DNA of 64,000 nucleotides, taken from positions 1,612,001 to 1,676,000 of the forward strand of contig NZ_JAFBCT010000001.1 in the NCBI RefSeq assembly GCF_016907835.1, given 5' to 3'. Source of the stretch: Agromyces cerinus. GTDB taxonomy: Bacteria > Actinomycetota > Actinomycetes > Actinomycetales > Microbacteriaceae. Shown in pieces: positions 36,959 through 45,306 of this stretch. The position numbers were made by a program, and so were the translations under genes. Positions within the stretch are counted from its first letter, which is position 1. Each line of letters opens with the position of its first letter. The notes beneath the pieces were generated by a model. It did no database searches. It was given only the letters and a program-made list of their open reading frames with translations, and was not told where the DNA came from.

Positions 36959-37789
36959 ATGGGTCCGCTCATCGTGTGTCTCGTCATCTGCGCCGCGATC
37001 ACGCTCGCGACGTGGGTCGCCTCGATCGCCACTCGCGAGTACTCGTGGGTCGATCGCATCTGGTCGATCGCGCCGATCGTCTACGTGTGGGTGTTCGCCG
37101 TCGCGTCGGGGTTCGACGGGCGACTCGTGCTCATGGCGGTGCTCGTCTCGGCATGGGGCATCCGCTTGACCTTCAATTTCGCTCGTAAGGGCGGGTACCG
37201 CCCCGGCGGCGAGGACTACCGCTGGGCGGTGCTGCGCGGGCGGATGTCGCGTGCAGGGTTCGCCGCGTTCAACCTGTTGTTCATCTCGATCTACCAGAAC
37301 GCCGTGATCCTGCTGTTCTGCCTCCCGGCCGCCACGGTGTTCGCCGCCGGCGACGCTCCGCTCGGTGCGGCCGACGTGGTGCTCTCCGTCGTGTTCCTCG
37401 CCCTCCTCGCCGGCGAGACGGTGGCCGACCAGCAGCAATGGACGTTCCACCGGTGGAAGGCCGCCGAGCGTGCGGCCGGCCGCACGCCGCAGCCGGGTTT
37501 CCTGCAGACCGGGCTGTTCCGCTTCTCGCGGCACCCCAACTTCTTCTTCGAACAGGCCCAGTGGTGGGTCTTCTACGGGTTCGCGGTCGCGGCGACCGGC
37601 GTCTGGCTGCACTGGTCGGTCACGGGAGCCGTGCTGCTCACGACGCTCTTCATCGGTTCGACGATCTTCACCGAGTCGATCTCGCGGTCGAGGTACCCCG
37701 ACTACGACGACTATCGCGCCCGCACCTCGCCGATCGTGCCGTGGCCTCCACGACGGTCCGTGTCACCGGTCGACGAGCGCACCGCCTGA
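36959..37789 (+). CDS. DUF1295 membrane protein (steroid 5-alpha-reductase-like)
   Basis: This 276-residue polytopic membrane protein of the DUF1295 group is related to the C-terminal domain of 3-oxo-5-alpha-steroid 4-dehydrogenases and isoprenylcysteine methyltransferases. About six to eight helices are visible. The conserved cofactor-side block is GLFRFSRHPNFFFEQAQWWV, followed by SRSRYPDYDDYRARTSPIVP. Substrate is unknown. It starts at an ATG directly downstream of a -10 box and ends 9 nt from the convergent Nudix gene. Confidence 0.88.
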   Translation: MGPLIVCLVICAAITLATWVASIATREYSWVDRIWSIAPIVYVWVFAVASGFDGRLVLMAVLVSAWGIRLTFNFARKGGYRPGGEDYRWAVLRGRMSRAGFAAFNLLFISIYQNAVILLFCLPAATVFAAGDAPLGAADVVLSVVFLALLAGETVADQQQWTFHRWKAAERAAGRTPQPGFLQTGLFRFSRHPNFFFEQAQWWVFYGFAVAATGVWLHWSVTGAVLLTTLFIGSTIFTESISRSRYPDYDDYRARTSPIVPWPPRRSVSPVDERTA

Positions 37790-37798
37790 CGCGGGGCC

Positions 37799-38248
37799 TC
37801 AGAGGCGGGCTGCGAGGCCCGACCAGGCTTCGGCGAATCGCGGGTGCAGCGGCACTTCGGTGACCTGATCGATCGCGATCCAGCGCAGCTCGATGCTCTC
37901 GGGGTCGCTGACGATCGGGGCGAACCGTTCGGCGGCATCGGCGACGACGGTCGTGTACGACCAGTAACCGAGGTCGAGCACCGTGCTGAACCGCACCTCG
38001 AGGAGCGCCGGTGGCACACCCGCCTCCTCACCCGCCTCACGGACGGCCGCCTCGACGGCGCTCTCGTGCTCGTGTCGCGCCCCCCCGGGCATGCCCCAGG
38101 TGCCGCCGAAGTGGCTCCACAACGCCCGATGCTGCAGCAGGACCTCGCGCTCGGGGCTCACGACCAACAGGCCTGCCGCCCCATACCTGCCCCAGTACTT
38201 CGCGCCATCGGGGCCCACGACCCATTCGTCGCCGCTCGCTCCGCTCAT
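37799..38248 (-). CDS. Nudix hydrolase
   Basis: This 149-residue Nudix hydrolase cleaves a nucleoside diphosphate linked to some group X. The Nudix box GX5EX7REVxEExGx is present as GGARHEHESAVEAAVREAGEEAGV, with GTWGMPGG just before it. Substrate cannot be inferred. I start at ATG 38248, giving MSGASGDEWVVGPDG. CATGCT lies 6 nt upstream as a possible weak -10 box. It is divergent from the S4-domain gene. Confidence 0.88.
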   Translation of the reverse strand: MSGASGDEWVVGPDGAKYWGRYGAAGLLVVSPEREVLLQHRALWSHFGGTWGMPGGARHEHESAVEAAVREAGEEAGVPPALLEVRFSTVLDLGYWSYTTVVADAAERFAPIVSDPESIELRWIAIDQVTEVPLHPRFAEAWSGLAARL

Positions 38249-38290
38249 GAGTCCAGCATGCCCCACGAACATGTCGGGCCGGCGCCGCCG

Positions 38291-38296
38291 TAGGCT
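38291..38296 (+). promoter_or_regulatory. -10 box TAGGCT, 6 nt before the S4-domain gene
   Basis: TAGGCT then GTTGGC then ATG at 38303. Confidence 0.45.
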
Positions 38297-38302
38297 GTTG
38301 GC

Positions 38303-38674
38303 ATGAACGGCGAGTCCCCCGTGCGCGTCGACGCCTGGCTCTGGGCGGTGCGGCAGTTCAAGACGCGATCCTCCGCCACGGCGGCATGCCGGGCCGGGCA
38401 TGTGCGCGTGAACGGCGAGCGCGCGAAGGCGGCCCAGTCGGTGCGCCCGGGCGACGAGGTGCGCGTGCGCATCGACGGATTCGATCGCATGCTCGTCGTG
38501 CGGCAGACGCTCGTCAAGCGGGTATCGGCGGCCGTCGCGGCGACGGCGGTCGACGATCGCACACCTCCCCCGCCGCCACGCGAGACGGTGGCGATCGTCG
38601 CGACGCGCGATCGCGGTGCGGGCCGCCCCACGAAACGGGAACGGCGAGATCTCGAGCGCCTCCGCGGTCGCTGA
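38303..38674 (+). CDS. S4-domain RNA-binding protein (Hsp15-like)
   Basis: This 123-residue protein with an N-terminal S4 domain resembles Hsp15, which recycles stalled 50S subunits carrying nascent chains. The S4 signature is VRVDAWLWAVRQFKTRSSAT and ACRAGHVRVNGERAKAAQSV. The C-terminal tail is basic (RGAGRPTKRERRDLERLRGR), as in family members. The ATG start is directly behind a -10 box. The GNAT gene follows after 25 nt but has its own -10 box. Confidence 0.87.
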   Translation: MNGESPVRVDAWLWAVRQFKTRSSATAACRAGHVRVNGERAKAAQSVRPGDEVRVRIDGFDRMLVVRQTLVKRVSAAVAATAVDDRTPPPPPRETVAIVATRDRGAGRPTKRERRDLERLRGR

Positions 38675-38686
38675 GCGTACGCGGCG

Positions 38687-38692
38687 TAGCCT
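38687..38692 (+). promoter_or_regulatory. -10 box TAGCCT, 7 nt before the GNAT gene
   Basis: TAGCCT then GATCGAC then GTG at 38700. Confidence 0.4.
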
Positions 38693-38699
38693 GATCGAC

Positions 38700-38993
38700 G
38701 TGCATACCGAACTCGCTCACGAACCTGACGCCCGCCGATACGTGCTGCGCGTCGACGGCGACATCGCGAGCGTGCTCGACTATCGGGAGCTCGGCGACTC
38801 GGTCGCGTTCACCCGTACGTTCACGAACCCGCCGTACCGCGGCAGCGGCCTGGCGGGCGAACTCGTCGAGTTCGCGGTCGACGACGTCGAGGCGAACTCG
38901 ACCCGTCGCATCGTGCCGAGTTGCTGGTACGTGGGCGAGTGGTTCGACCGGCACCCCGACCGAGCGGGCCTGCTCGACCCTCGCGCCGTCTGA
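38700..38993 (+). CDS. Short GNAT family N-acetyltransferase
   Basis: This 97-residue member of the compact GNAT group (YjdJ-like) has a single acetyl-CoA fold. The CoA loop is FTNPPYRGSGLAGELVEFAV. The C-terminal RIVPSCWYVGEWFDRHPD carries the conserved C-x-Y motif typical of the group. Substrate unknown. The GTG start is supported by the -10 box 7 nt upstream; an in-frame ATG much further up lies inside the S4 gene. Confidence 0.85.
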   Translation: MHTELAHEPDARRYVLRVDGDIASVLDYRELGDSVAFTRTFTNPPYRGSGLAGELVEFAVDDVEANSTRRIVPSCWYVGEWFDRHPDRAGLLDPRAV

Positions 38994-39072
38994 ACTGCGG
39001 TCGCCGGGCTGCATCGCGACGCCCGTGCAACGCGACGGAGATTCCATCGCCCCGCTCGGGCGCCGCTGCGGT

Positions 39073-39216
39073 TCAGCGCTTGCGGTGCGTTGCCTCGGAC
39101 ACTGCGTCGCTGCTGGCGCGGTGCTCGACCTTCGCCTTCTTGTCGGCGCGCTTCTCTTTCAGGGTCTTGCTCGCAGCCGTCTTGGACGACGACTTCTTCG
39201 GCGACTTGTCTGACAT
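39073..39216 (-). CDS. Lys-rich 47-residue protein
   Basis: This short gene encodes MSDKSPKKSSSKTAASKTLK, then a basic helix (EKRADKKAKVEHRAS) and a C-terminal SDAVSEATHRKR. It is strongly basic with about 11 lysines. The ATG has AAAGGG about 10 nt upstream, and codon use matches the genome (AAG, GCG, TCG). Similar Lys-rich peptides of the form MSDKSPKK are, as I recall, common in Microbacteriaceae annotations without known function. A nucleic-acid or ribosome-binding role is a guess from charge. Confidence 0.75.
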   Translation of the reverse strand: MSDKSPKKSSSKTAASKTLKEKRADKKAKVEHRASSDAVSEATHRKR

Positions 39217-39284
39217 GGATGACGCCCTTTGATCGGAGGCCTGGGCGGCCCCGTGCGGGCAACCCTACGCGACATCCCCCGGGA

Positions 39285-40118
39285 TCAGTACCAGTTCACC
39301 GACTGCGAGTGCGACCACGCGCTGCACGGGCTGCCGTACCCGCGGGCGATGTAGTCGAGCCCCCACTTGATCTGGGTTGCGGCGTTGGTCTGCCAGTCGG
39401 AGCCGGCGGTGGCCATCTTGCTGCCGGGCAGCGACTGCGGGATGCCGGTGGCGCCGCTCGACGCGTTGTAGGCGGTGTACGACCAGCCCGACTCCTTCTG
39501 CCACAGCTGGTCGAGGCACTGGAACTGCGACTCGTCCCAGCCGTACTTCGACGCGGCGAGCGAGCGTGCGGTGGCTCGGGCGCCGTCGGGCGTGTTCGCC
39601 CGGGCGAGTGCCTCCGCGGCGGCGGCGGCCTTCTCGGCCTGGGCGCGGTCGTAGGCGGCGGCTGCGGCCGCGGCCTTCTCGGTTTCGGCGCGCGTCTGCT
39701 TCGTCAGGTCGACGATCGAATCGATCGGCAGCCGCTCGTACTCGCCGAGCGAGGCGACGGACGCAGCGAGGCCGCTGGAGTCGACCTTGCCGTCGACCGC
39801 GGCGAGCGTGGCGTTGGCTGCGGTGAGGGTGTCCTGCGCGCTGTGGCGCGTGCGGGCCTCGGCGATCGCGCTGTAGGCGCCGAGCTGTTCGGAACGGACA
39901 CCGGTCGATTCGGTGAGCGCGGCGGTCTCGGCGATGCTGGCCTGGGTGCTGATCGCCGACTGCACCGTGATTCCGGTGCCGACGATGAGGCCTGTGGCCA
40001 TGACGGCGCCGACGGCGATGAGCCGCTTGCGGCTGATGCGGCGCTTGCGGATGCTGCGGCGCGGGTGCCGGGTCTCGTGGGCGGTTTCGGTTTCGGGCGT
40101 GGTGATTTCGTTGCGCAT
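39285..40118 (-). CDS. Trp-Tyr-terminated transglycosylase-like exoprotein, copy 1
   Basis: This 277-residue exported protein has a basic N-terminus, a signal or anchor helix (about 33-55), an Ala-rich coiled coil (about 60-175) and a C-terminal lysozyme-like domain. That domain carries QFQCLDQLWQKESGWSYTAY (candidate catalytic Glu209), SSGATGIPQSLPGSKM and PCSAWSHSQSVNWY at the end. Two further copies lie at 52.5-54.5 kb. It probably cleaves or binds peptidoglycan outside the cell. Leader upstream is long (over 100 nt) and contains CTGTGCAGAGCA, which also occurs upstream of copy 2. Confidence 0.85.
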   Translation of the reverse strand: MRNEITTPETETAHETRHPRRSIRKRRISRKRLIAVGAVMATGLIVGTGITVQSAISTQASIAETAALTESTGVRSEQLGAYSAIAEARTRHSAQDTLTAANATLAAVDGKVDSSGLAASVASLGEYERLPIDSIVDLTKQTRAETEKAAAAAAAYDRAQAEKAAAAAEALARANTPDGARATARSLAASKYGWDESQFQCLDQLWQKESGWSYTAYNASSGATGIPQSLPGSKMATAGSDWQTNAATQIKWGLDYIARGYGSPCSAWSHSQSVNWY

Positions 40119-40251
40119 AGGTTCTGGGGTGCTCGGATCGGATTGGGGGACGCCCCCGAGCGAGGGCAGAAGTCAGACACTCTGCCCGGAGTTTCTGAAG
40201 AGTTCCTCAGTTATTGCTGTGCAGAGCATGATGATCGCCCTCCACGCCCGC

Positions 40252-40257
40252 GATACT
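40252..40257 (+). promoter_or_regulatory. -10-like box GATACT, 6 nt before the YchJ-like gene
   Basis: GATACT then GAGAGG then ATG at 40264; it helps choose this start over ATGs at 40228 and 40231. Confidence 0.35.
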
Positions 40258-40263
40258 GAGAGG

Positions 40264-40674
40264 ATGCCCAGCAACTCTCCCCAGCACCGACCGGCCGCAG
40301 ACGATCGGTGCCCCTGCCGCAGCGGCAGCACCTTCGGGGACTGCTGCGGCCCCCTGCTCGCGCGCAGCGCCGAGGCGCCGACCGCCGTGCAGCTCATGAG
40401 CTCGCGCTATACCGCCTTCGCGGTCGGCGACGCCGACTACCTCCGCGCGACATGGCATTCCAGCACGCGTCCGCTCGACCTCGATCTCGACGACGAGACG
40501 ACATGGCTCGCCCTCGAGATCGTCTCGACCGAGCGCGGCGGCCCGTTCGATCGCGACGGCGAGGTCGAGTTCCGCGCCTCATACCGTTCCGACCGCGAGC
40601 GCGGCGTGCTGCACGAGCGAAGCCGGTTCCTCCGCGACAGCGGCAGGTGGTTCTACGTCGACGGCGACGTCTGA
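40264..40674 (+). CDS. YchJ-like protein with SEC-C zinc motif (UPF0225)
   Basis: This 136-residue protein has an N-terminal SEC-C-like metal-binding motif, CPCRSGSTFGDCCGPLL, followed by the YchJ domain: AVQLMSSRYTAFAVGDADYL, RATWHSSTRP and a C-terminal GRWFYVDGDV. The NTF2-like fold of YchJ has no established activity. The start at 40264 is the ATG with a -10-like box 6 nt upstream. It converges on the VOC gene with 13 nt between. Confidence 0.87.
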   Translation: MPSNSPQHRPAADDRCPCRSGSTFGDCCGPLLARSAEAPTAVQLMSSRYTAFAVGDADYLRATWHSSTRPLDLDLDDETTWLALEIVSTERGGPFDRDGEVEFRASYRSDRERGVLHERSRFLRDSGRWFYVDGDV

Positions 40675-40687
40675 GCCCGCCGCGTCG

Positions 40688-41152
40688 TCAGTCGCGCTCG
40701 GCCTCGGTGCCGAACCCGTCGCGCAGGGCGCGCTCCTCGGAGCCTTCGAGTTCTTCGAACACCGTGATCTGCAGGCCCGCCGGCGCATCGAGCCGTGAGT
40801 TGAGCGAACGCCAGGGCGTCTCGACCGGCTCGGCGACGACGGCGGCGCCGGCCTCGGCGAGGCGACGGGTGGTGCCTGCACCGTCGGTCACCTCGAAGGC
40901 GAGCCGGATGCGCTGGCTCGGGCGCCCCTCCGCCTCGAGTTCGTCGATCACGCGTTTGTGCGTCGGGTTCGCGATCTCGAGGGTCGCCCGCCCTGCCTCG
41001 AGGATGGCCACACGGTCATCGTCGCCCTCGGCATAGGCCATGAGCTCCGGCATGCCGAGCGCGTCTCGGTAGAAGGCCACCGCCTGTTCGTAGTCCTCCG
41101 CCTCGATGACGACTCGGAGTTGCAGGACCGGTGGCTGCGCGGCATCCGTCAT
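40688..41152 (-). CDS. VOC family (glyoxalase-like) protein
   Basis: This 154-residue vicinal-oxygen-chelate protein has two beta-alpha-beta modules. Visible blocks are QLRVVIEAEDYEQAVAFYRD, LGMPELMAYAEGDDDRVAIL and AFEVTDGAGTTRRLAEAGAA, then VETPWRSLNSRLDAPAGLQI. The usual metal ligands are not clearly retained, so it could be an enzyme or a binding (resistance) protein. Start is ATG 41152; no strong promoter is visible. Confidence 0.82.
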   Translation of the reverse strand: MTDAAQPPVLQLRVVIEAEDYEQAVAFYRDALGMPELMAYAEGDDDRVAILEAGRATLEIANPTHKRVIDELEAEGRPSQRIRLAFEVTDGAGTTRRLAEAGAAVVAEPVETPWRSLNSRLDAPAGLQITVFEELEGSEERALRDGFGTEAERD

Positions 41153-41184
41153 GTCTGCATCATTCCAGACCGAGTCGTGCCGGG

Positions 41185-41676
41185 TCAGGCGGCGTCGCGT
41201 GCGACGGGCCAGCACCGCGTCGTCACGCCGATGGCGTCCCACACGTTGATGACGATGATGAGCGAGATGAGCGCGGCCGTGCGATCCTCGCCGAAGACGG
41301 CGGTCGCGGCGGCGAGATCCTCCTCGGGCACGTGGCTCTCCGAGAGCCGGGTGATCGACTCGGTGAGGTGGAGGGCCGCACGTTCCGCCGCGGTGAACAG
41401 CGCCGAATCGCGCCACACCGCGACGGCGTGCAACTTCTGCTCGGAGACGCCGGCGGCGCGCGCATCCTTCGAGTGCAGGTCGACGCAGTAGACGCATCCG
41501 TTGATCTGCGAGGCGCGGAGCCGCACCATCTCGCGCAGCTGCGGGTCGAAGTCGACCCGGTCGAGTTCGGCGGTCGCGGCGTGGTCGAGCGAGGCGACCG
41601 CGCGGGAGAAGCGCGGAACGATCGCATCGAAGTCGAGGCGGACGGGGATGTCGACGAGTGCATCGGTGATGGTCAT
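41185..41676 (-). CDS. AhpD-like carboxymuconolactone decarboxylase family protein
   Basis: This 163-residue AhpD-like protein has the redox CxxC motif in [20 protein letters not shown] with a nearby His, the pattern of alkylhydroperoxidase D. The C-terminus has [12 protein letters not shown]. It may reduce peroxides or act with a thiol partner. It is divergent from a MocR regulator with only 46 nt between the two starts, which suggests that MocR controls it. A -10 box TAGCGT sits 6 nt before the ATG. Confidence 0.88.
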   Translation of the reverse strand: MTITDALVDIPVRLDFDAIVPRFSRAVASLDHAATAELDRVDFDPQLREMVRLRASQINGCVYCVDLHSKDARAAGVSEQKLHAVAVWRDSALFTAAERAALHLTESITRLSESHVPEEDLAAATAVFGEDRTAALISLIIVINVWDAIGVTTRCWPVARDAA

Positions 41677-41682
41677 GACACC

Positions 41683-41688
41683 ACGCTA
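41683..41688 (-). promoter_or_regulatory. -10 box TAGCGT, 6 nt before the AhpD-like gene
   Basis: TAGCGT then GGTGTC then ATG. Confidence 0.45.
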
Positions 41689-41703
41689 CGAGTCGATCAG
41701 CCC

Positions 41704-41714
41704 ACTGCTACAGT
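41704..41714. promoter_or_regulatory. Palindrome ACTG-CTA-CAGT over the MocR -10 region
   Basis: Perfect inverted repeat in the 46-nt divergent gap; its right part (TACAGT, 41709-41714) is also the best -10 box for the MocR gene, 8 nt before its ATG. A candidate operator. Confidence 0.4.
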
Positions 41715-41722
41715 CCAATTCC

Positions 41723-43159
41723 ATGGGTGAATCCTGGGCCATTCGAGGGCTCGATCTGCATCTCGATCTCGACCGGCGCCGAAAGGCGGCCTCACTCGAA
41801 GCGGCGCTCCGAGCCGCGGTTCGCGACGGACGCCTCGAGGCCGGCACCCGGCTGCCCGCCAGTCGCACCCTCGCCGCGGACCTCGGCATCGCCCGCAACG
41901 TGGTTGCCGAGGTCTACGGCGTTCTCGTCGCCGAGGGGTGGCTCGAGGCGCGCGTCGGCGCCGGCACCTGGGTCGCCGCGCGCCTCGGAGCCGGAACGGA
42001 GGCATCGGGCGTCGAACCGCAGCCCCGTCTGCCGCAGCCCGGCCTCGACCTGCGCGGCGGCATCCCGGATGCCTCGTCGTTCCCCCGGCGCGAATGGGCG
42101 GCCTCGGCGCGGCGGGCGGCACTCGACCTCCCGGCGTCCTCATTCGGGTACGGCCCGCCGCAGGGCTCCGTCGCGCTGCGGGCCACCGTCGCCGAGTACC
42201 TCGCCCGCACTCGCGGAGTCTGGGCGGACGGCGCGCGCATCGCGGTCACCCGCGGTTTCGGCGCCGGCCTGGCGACCGTCGCGCGCTCGCTCGTGGCCCG
42301 AGGCGCACAGCGCATCGCTGTCGAGGAGTACGGCCACGAGGCGCATCGCGGCATCCTCCGCGCCGCGGGGCTCGACGTGGTGGCACTCGCCGTCGACGAC
42401 GACGGCGCCGTCGTCAGCGGCCTGGGAGATCTCGCCGTCCATGCCGTGCTCCTGACGCCGGCGCACCAGTTCCCGACCGGTGTCGCGCTCTCGCCATCGC
42501 GACGACTCGAGGTCGTCGCCTGGGCGGAACGCACCGGGGCGTTCATCATCGAAGACGACTACGACGGCGAGTTCCGCTACGACCGTCGAGCGATCGGCGC
42601 GCTGCAATCGCTCGCCCCGGAGCAGGTCGTCTACCTCGGCACTGCGTCGAAGAGCCTCGCCCCTGCCGTCGGGCTCGGGTGGGCCGTGGTGCCCGAGCGC
42701 CTGGCAGCGGAATTCGCCGCGCAGTTCGTTGCAGTGAACGGCATCGCCGATGTGTTGAACCAGTCGACCCTCGACGCCTTCATGAAGGCGCACGAATACG
42801 ACCGCACCGTACGCCGTCGTCGCGCCGAGTACCGCTCGCGACGTGAGCTCCTCGAACGACGCGTCGCCGCAGAGCTCCACGGATGCCGGGTGAGCGGGAT
42901 GCGTGCCGGCCTGCACTGCCTCGTCGAGTTGCCGACCGGCATCGACGAGCGCGAGGTCACGGGCGTCGCCCGGCGGCTCGGCGTTCGGCTCGACGGACTC
43001 GGATCCTTCCAGCTCGGCGACCCCTCGGAGCTGCGGGTACCGGCGATGGTCGTCGGCTACGGAGCACCGGCGCCGCACCGGTACGAGGCGGCCCTCGACC
43101 GTGCGATCGCCGCGGTCCGTGCGGAACTCGAGAGGTCGACGACGACCGACGGATCCTGA
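41723..43159 (+). CDS. MocR/PdxR-type regulator (GntR domain fused to aminotransferase fold)
   Basis: This 478-residue PLP-binding transcription factor has an N-terminal GntR winged helix ([40 protein letters not shown]). A fold-type I aminotransferase domain follows, with [31 protein letters not shown] and [20 protein letters not shown], where the Lys of TASKSLAP should bind PLP. MocR proteins sense PLP or amino compounds and usually control a divergent neighbour, here the AhpD-like gene. The start is ATG 41723. Confidence 0.92.
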   Translation: MGESWAIRGLDLHLDLDRRRKAASLEAALRAAVRDGRLEAGTRLPASRTLAADLGIARNVVAEVYGVLVAEGWLEARVGAGTWVAARLGAGTEASGVEPQPRLPQPGLDLRGGIPDASSFPRREWAASARRAALDLPASSFGYGPPQGSVALRATVAEYLARTRGVWADGARIAVTRGFGAGLATVARSLVARGAQRIAVEEYGHEAHRGILRAAGLDVVALAVDDDGAVVSGLGDLAVHAVLLTPAHQFPTGVALSPSRRLEVVAWAERTGAFIIEDDYDGEFRYDRRAIGALQSLAPEQVVYLGTASKSLAPAVGLGWAVVPERLAAEFAAQFVAVNGIADVLNQSTLDAFMKAHEYDRTVRRRRAEYRSRRELLERRVAAELHGCRVSGMRAGLHCLVELPTGIDEREVTGVARRLGVRLDGLGSFQLGDPSELRVPAMVVGYGAPAPHRYEAALDRAIAAVRAELERSTTTDGS

Positions 43160-43200
43160 CACGAACGACGTCCGAGATCGCGCACCGCGTCGTTCCGTCA
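43157..43200. terminator. Hairpin covering both convergent stop codons
   Basis: GAACGACG (43163-43170) pairs with CGTCGTTC (43188-43195), and TGAC (43157-43160) pairs with GTCA (43197-43200). The outer pairs include the MocR stop and the epoxide hydrolase stop. No T-run. Confidence 0.35.
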
Positions 43201-44346
43201 GTTCCCGCGCGGACGACCGTGCTCGTCGAAGAACGCCGCGAGATGCCCCGCGAGCAGTTCGGGCTCCTCGTGGGCCATGAAGTGACCGCCCGCCGTCGCC
43301 GGGTGCCACACCCTGATGTCGCTGCACGCTCGTTCGGCGATGCTCTTCGGGATGTCCCGGATGATCGCCTCGGCACTGAGCGTGAATCCCGCCGGCACGG
43401 TGATCACGGGTCGCGGCGCGTTCGCCGGGAAGTCGAAGTACTGGCGGAACGAGGTGCCGATCGAACCGGTCGACCAGTACAGGGTCGCGAGGGTGAGGAG
43501 GGTCTCTCGATCGAAGCGACGCTCGAGGTCGCCGCCGGCGTCGCTCCAGTCGCGGAGCTTGTCGATGATCCATGCGAGCAGCCCTGCCGGCGAATCGATG
43601 AGCGCCGCCGCGACCGTGTCGGGCCGCGTGCCCATGATGGCGCTGTACCCCTCGTCGCCCTCGTCGAACTCGGCTTCGGCCTCGAGCACAGCGCGCTCCG
43701 CAGACGTCAGCGGCGCCGTGAACTCCGCCGGGAACGGCGGATGGATCATGTAGAGGCCGAGCACTCGATCGGGATGCTTCGCCGCGATCCATGCGGCAAC
43801 GGTGCCGCCGATGTCGCCGCCGAAGACGCCGAACTGCGCATCGCCGACGAGCTGGCGCATCAACGCGGCCATCAGGTCGGCCATGATCTCCCGTGTCAGG
43901 GGAGCATCGGGCAGCTCCGAGAAGAGGAAGCCGGGCATCGACGGGATCACGAGGTCGAATCGCAGACCGTGCATCTCGCCCGCCGCCTGGAGCGCATCGG
44001 CGAGCGGCAGCATCTCGAGGAAACTCGACGGCCAGCCGTGCATCACGAGCAGCGGGATGGTTTCGCCGTCGGCCGCGCCGACGCTCGCGCGAACGAAGTG
44101 CACCCGGGTTCCCTGCACCAGTGCCTGCCGGTGGTCGAGCCGGTTCAGGCGCGTCTCGACCGAGCGCCAGTCGAAGGTCTCGGCCCACTCGGTGACGAGA
44201 CCCGCGAGATAGCCGGGATCGACGCCTCCGGCCCACGGGCGGCTGCTGCTCCGCTGAACGAATCGGGTGCGACGGAGTCGTCCGCGCAGGTCGTCGAGCT
44301 CGTCGTCGGAGAGGTGGATCGCGAACGGATCGCCGTCGGCGTTCAT
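43198..44346 (-). CDS. Epoxide hydrolase family alpha/beta hydrolase
   Basis: This 382-residue hydrolase of the EHN type (juvenile-hormone/microsomal epoxide-hydrolase-like) has an N-terminal lid with SDDELDDLRGRLRRTRF and WRSVETRLNRLDH. The oxyanion motif is HGWPSS (103-106). The nucleophile elbow is FGGDIGG with Asp178, and the catalytic His is near 355 in GGHFMAHEEPELLA. Substrate unknown. The ATG overlaps the upstream MBL stop as ATGA, so the two genes form one translationally coupled operon. Confidence 0.9.
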   Translation of the reverse strand: MNADGDPFAIHLSDDELDDLRGRLRRTRFVQRSSSRPWAGGVDPGYLAGLVTEWAETFDWRSVETRLNRLDHRQALVQGTRVHFVRASVGAADGETIPLLVMHGWPSSFLEMLPLADALQAAGEMHGLRFDLVIPSMPGFLFSELPDAPLTREIMADLMAALMRQLVGDAQFGVFGGDIGGTVAAWIAAKHPDRVLGLYMIHPPFPAEFTAPLTSAERAVLEAEAEFDEGDEGYSAIMGTRPDTVAAALIDSPAGLLAWIIDKLRDWSDAGGDLERRFDRETLLTLATLYWSTGSIGTSFRQYFDFPANAPRPVITVPAGFTLSAEAIIRDIPKSIAERACSDIRVWHPATAGGHFMAHEEPELLAGHLAAFFDEHGRPRGN

Positions 44347-45194
44347 GCCCGCGCCTCCCTCCGCGCGTCGAGTACTCGGTACGCGCGTTCGACGGCGCCG
44401 CCGAGCCCGTCGACGGGGATGGACCAGTCATCGTGGGCGGCGAGCGCCTCGGCCGGACTGAGCCCGGCCGCATGCGCTGCGCGGAACCGATCTGCGATGA
44501 GCCCCAGCTCCCCCGCCTGCCGTTCCACGAACGCCCGGTCGACCACCCTGCCGTGCCCGGGCACCACCGGATCGCTCGGCCGCATCGACGCGGCGAGCAC
44601 ATCGAGCACACCCGGCCAGCCGAGCGGGTAGCTGCCCGACCCGTACATCACCGGCCCCGACTCCTCGATCAGGTCGCCGAGGATCCAGACGCGCTCATCG
44701 GGCACGAAGAGCGCGAGATCGGTGTCGGTGTGCGCGGGCGACTGCGGGCGCAGTTCCACGACGCGGTCGCCGAGGTTCAGCACCAGCGGTTCGACGATCG
44801 GATGCGTCGGGGGCGTCAGCACCACGTCGGCCCACTGCCGTTCGGGCTCGCGACTCGGATCCGCGCGCCACGCCGCGAGACGCGGCCCCTCGAACTCGGC
44901 GAAGTGGGCGGCGATGTTCGCGTGGCCGTAGATCGCGGCATCCGTCGGCGTGCCCGGCCCGAAGACCTGATTGCCGAAGGTGTGGTCGAAGTGCGCGTGG
45001 GTGTTCACGACCCAGCGAACCGGACGGTCGAACCGCGTCGCGATGTCTGCGGCGAGTTCGAACGCCTCGCTCGGCTGCACACGGGTGTCGACGAGGAGAA
45101 GCCCGTCGGAGCCCTCGATCACGACGATCGAGATGTCGAACGGGTCGTACCGGCGCTGATGGACGCCGGGAGCCACGGTGAGCCACTCTGCCAT
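44343..45194 (-). CDS. MBL-fold metallo-hydrolase
   Basis: This 283-residue metallo-beta-lactamase-fold hydrolase has the metal motif NTHAHFDHTFGN, a further His in SPAHTDTDLALF and PGHGRVV. Together these bind two metal ions. The C-terminal domain carries the remaining helical part. It may hydrolyse a lactone or thioester. The start at 45194 is preferred over a GTG at 45215 because a -10 box TACGCT lies 6 nt upstream of it. It is first in a two-gene operon with the epoxide hydrolase. Confidence 0.88.
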   Translation of the reverse strand: MAEWLTVAPGVHQRRYDPFDISIVVIEGSDGLLLVDTRVQPSEAFELAADIATRFDRPVRWVVNTHAHFDHTFGNQVFGPGTPTDAAIYGHANIAAHFAEFEGPRLAAWRADPSREPERQWADVVLTPPTHPIVEPLVLNLGDRVVELRPQSPAHTDTDLALFVPDERVWILGDLIEESGPVMYGSGSYPLGWPGVLDVLAASMRPSDPVVPGHGRVVDRAFVERQAGELGLIADRFRAAHAAGLSPAEALAAHDDWSIPVDGLGGAVERAYRVLDARREARA

Positions 45195-45200
45195 GCCTCG

Positions 45201-45206
45201 AGCGTA
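45201..45206 (-). promoter_or_regulatory. -10 box TACGCT, 6 nt before the MBL gene
   Basis: TACGCT then CGAGGC then ATG at 45194. Confidence 0.45.
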
Positions 45207-45293
45207 GCGACGCACCGAGGGGCCGGCGGTGCGCCGGCGGCGAACACCGCGCAGTTCAGGCGCAGATCAAAGCAAATGCAGAGCTTCGCGTCG

Positions 45294-45299
45294 TAGCGT
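45294..45299 (+). promoter_or_regulatory. -10 box TAGCGT, 7 nt before the alarmone synthetase gene
   Basis: TAGCGT then GGCATCC then GTG at 45307. Confidence 0.45.
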
Positions 45300-45306
45300 G
45301 GCATCC

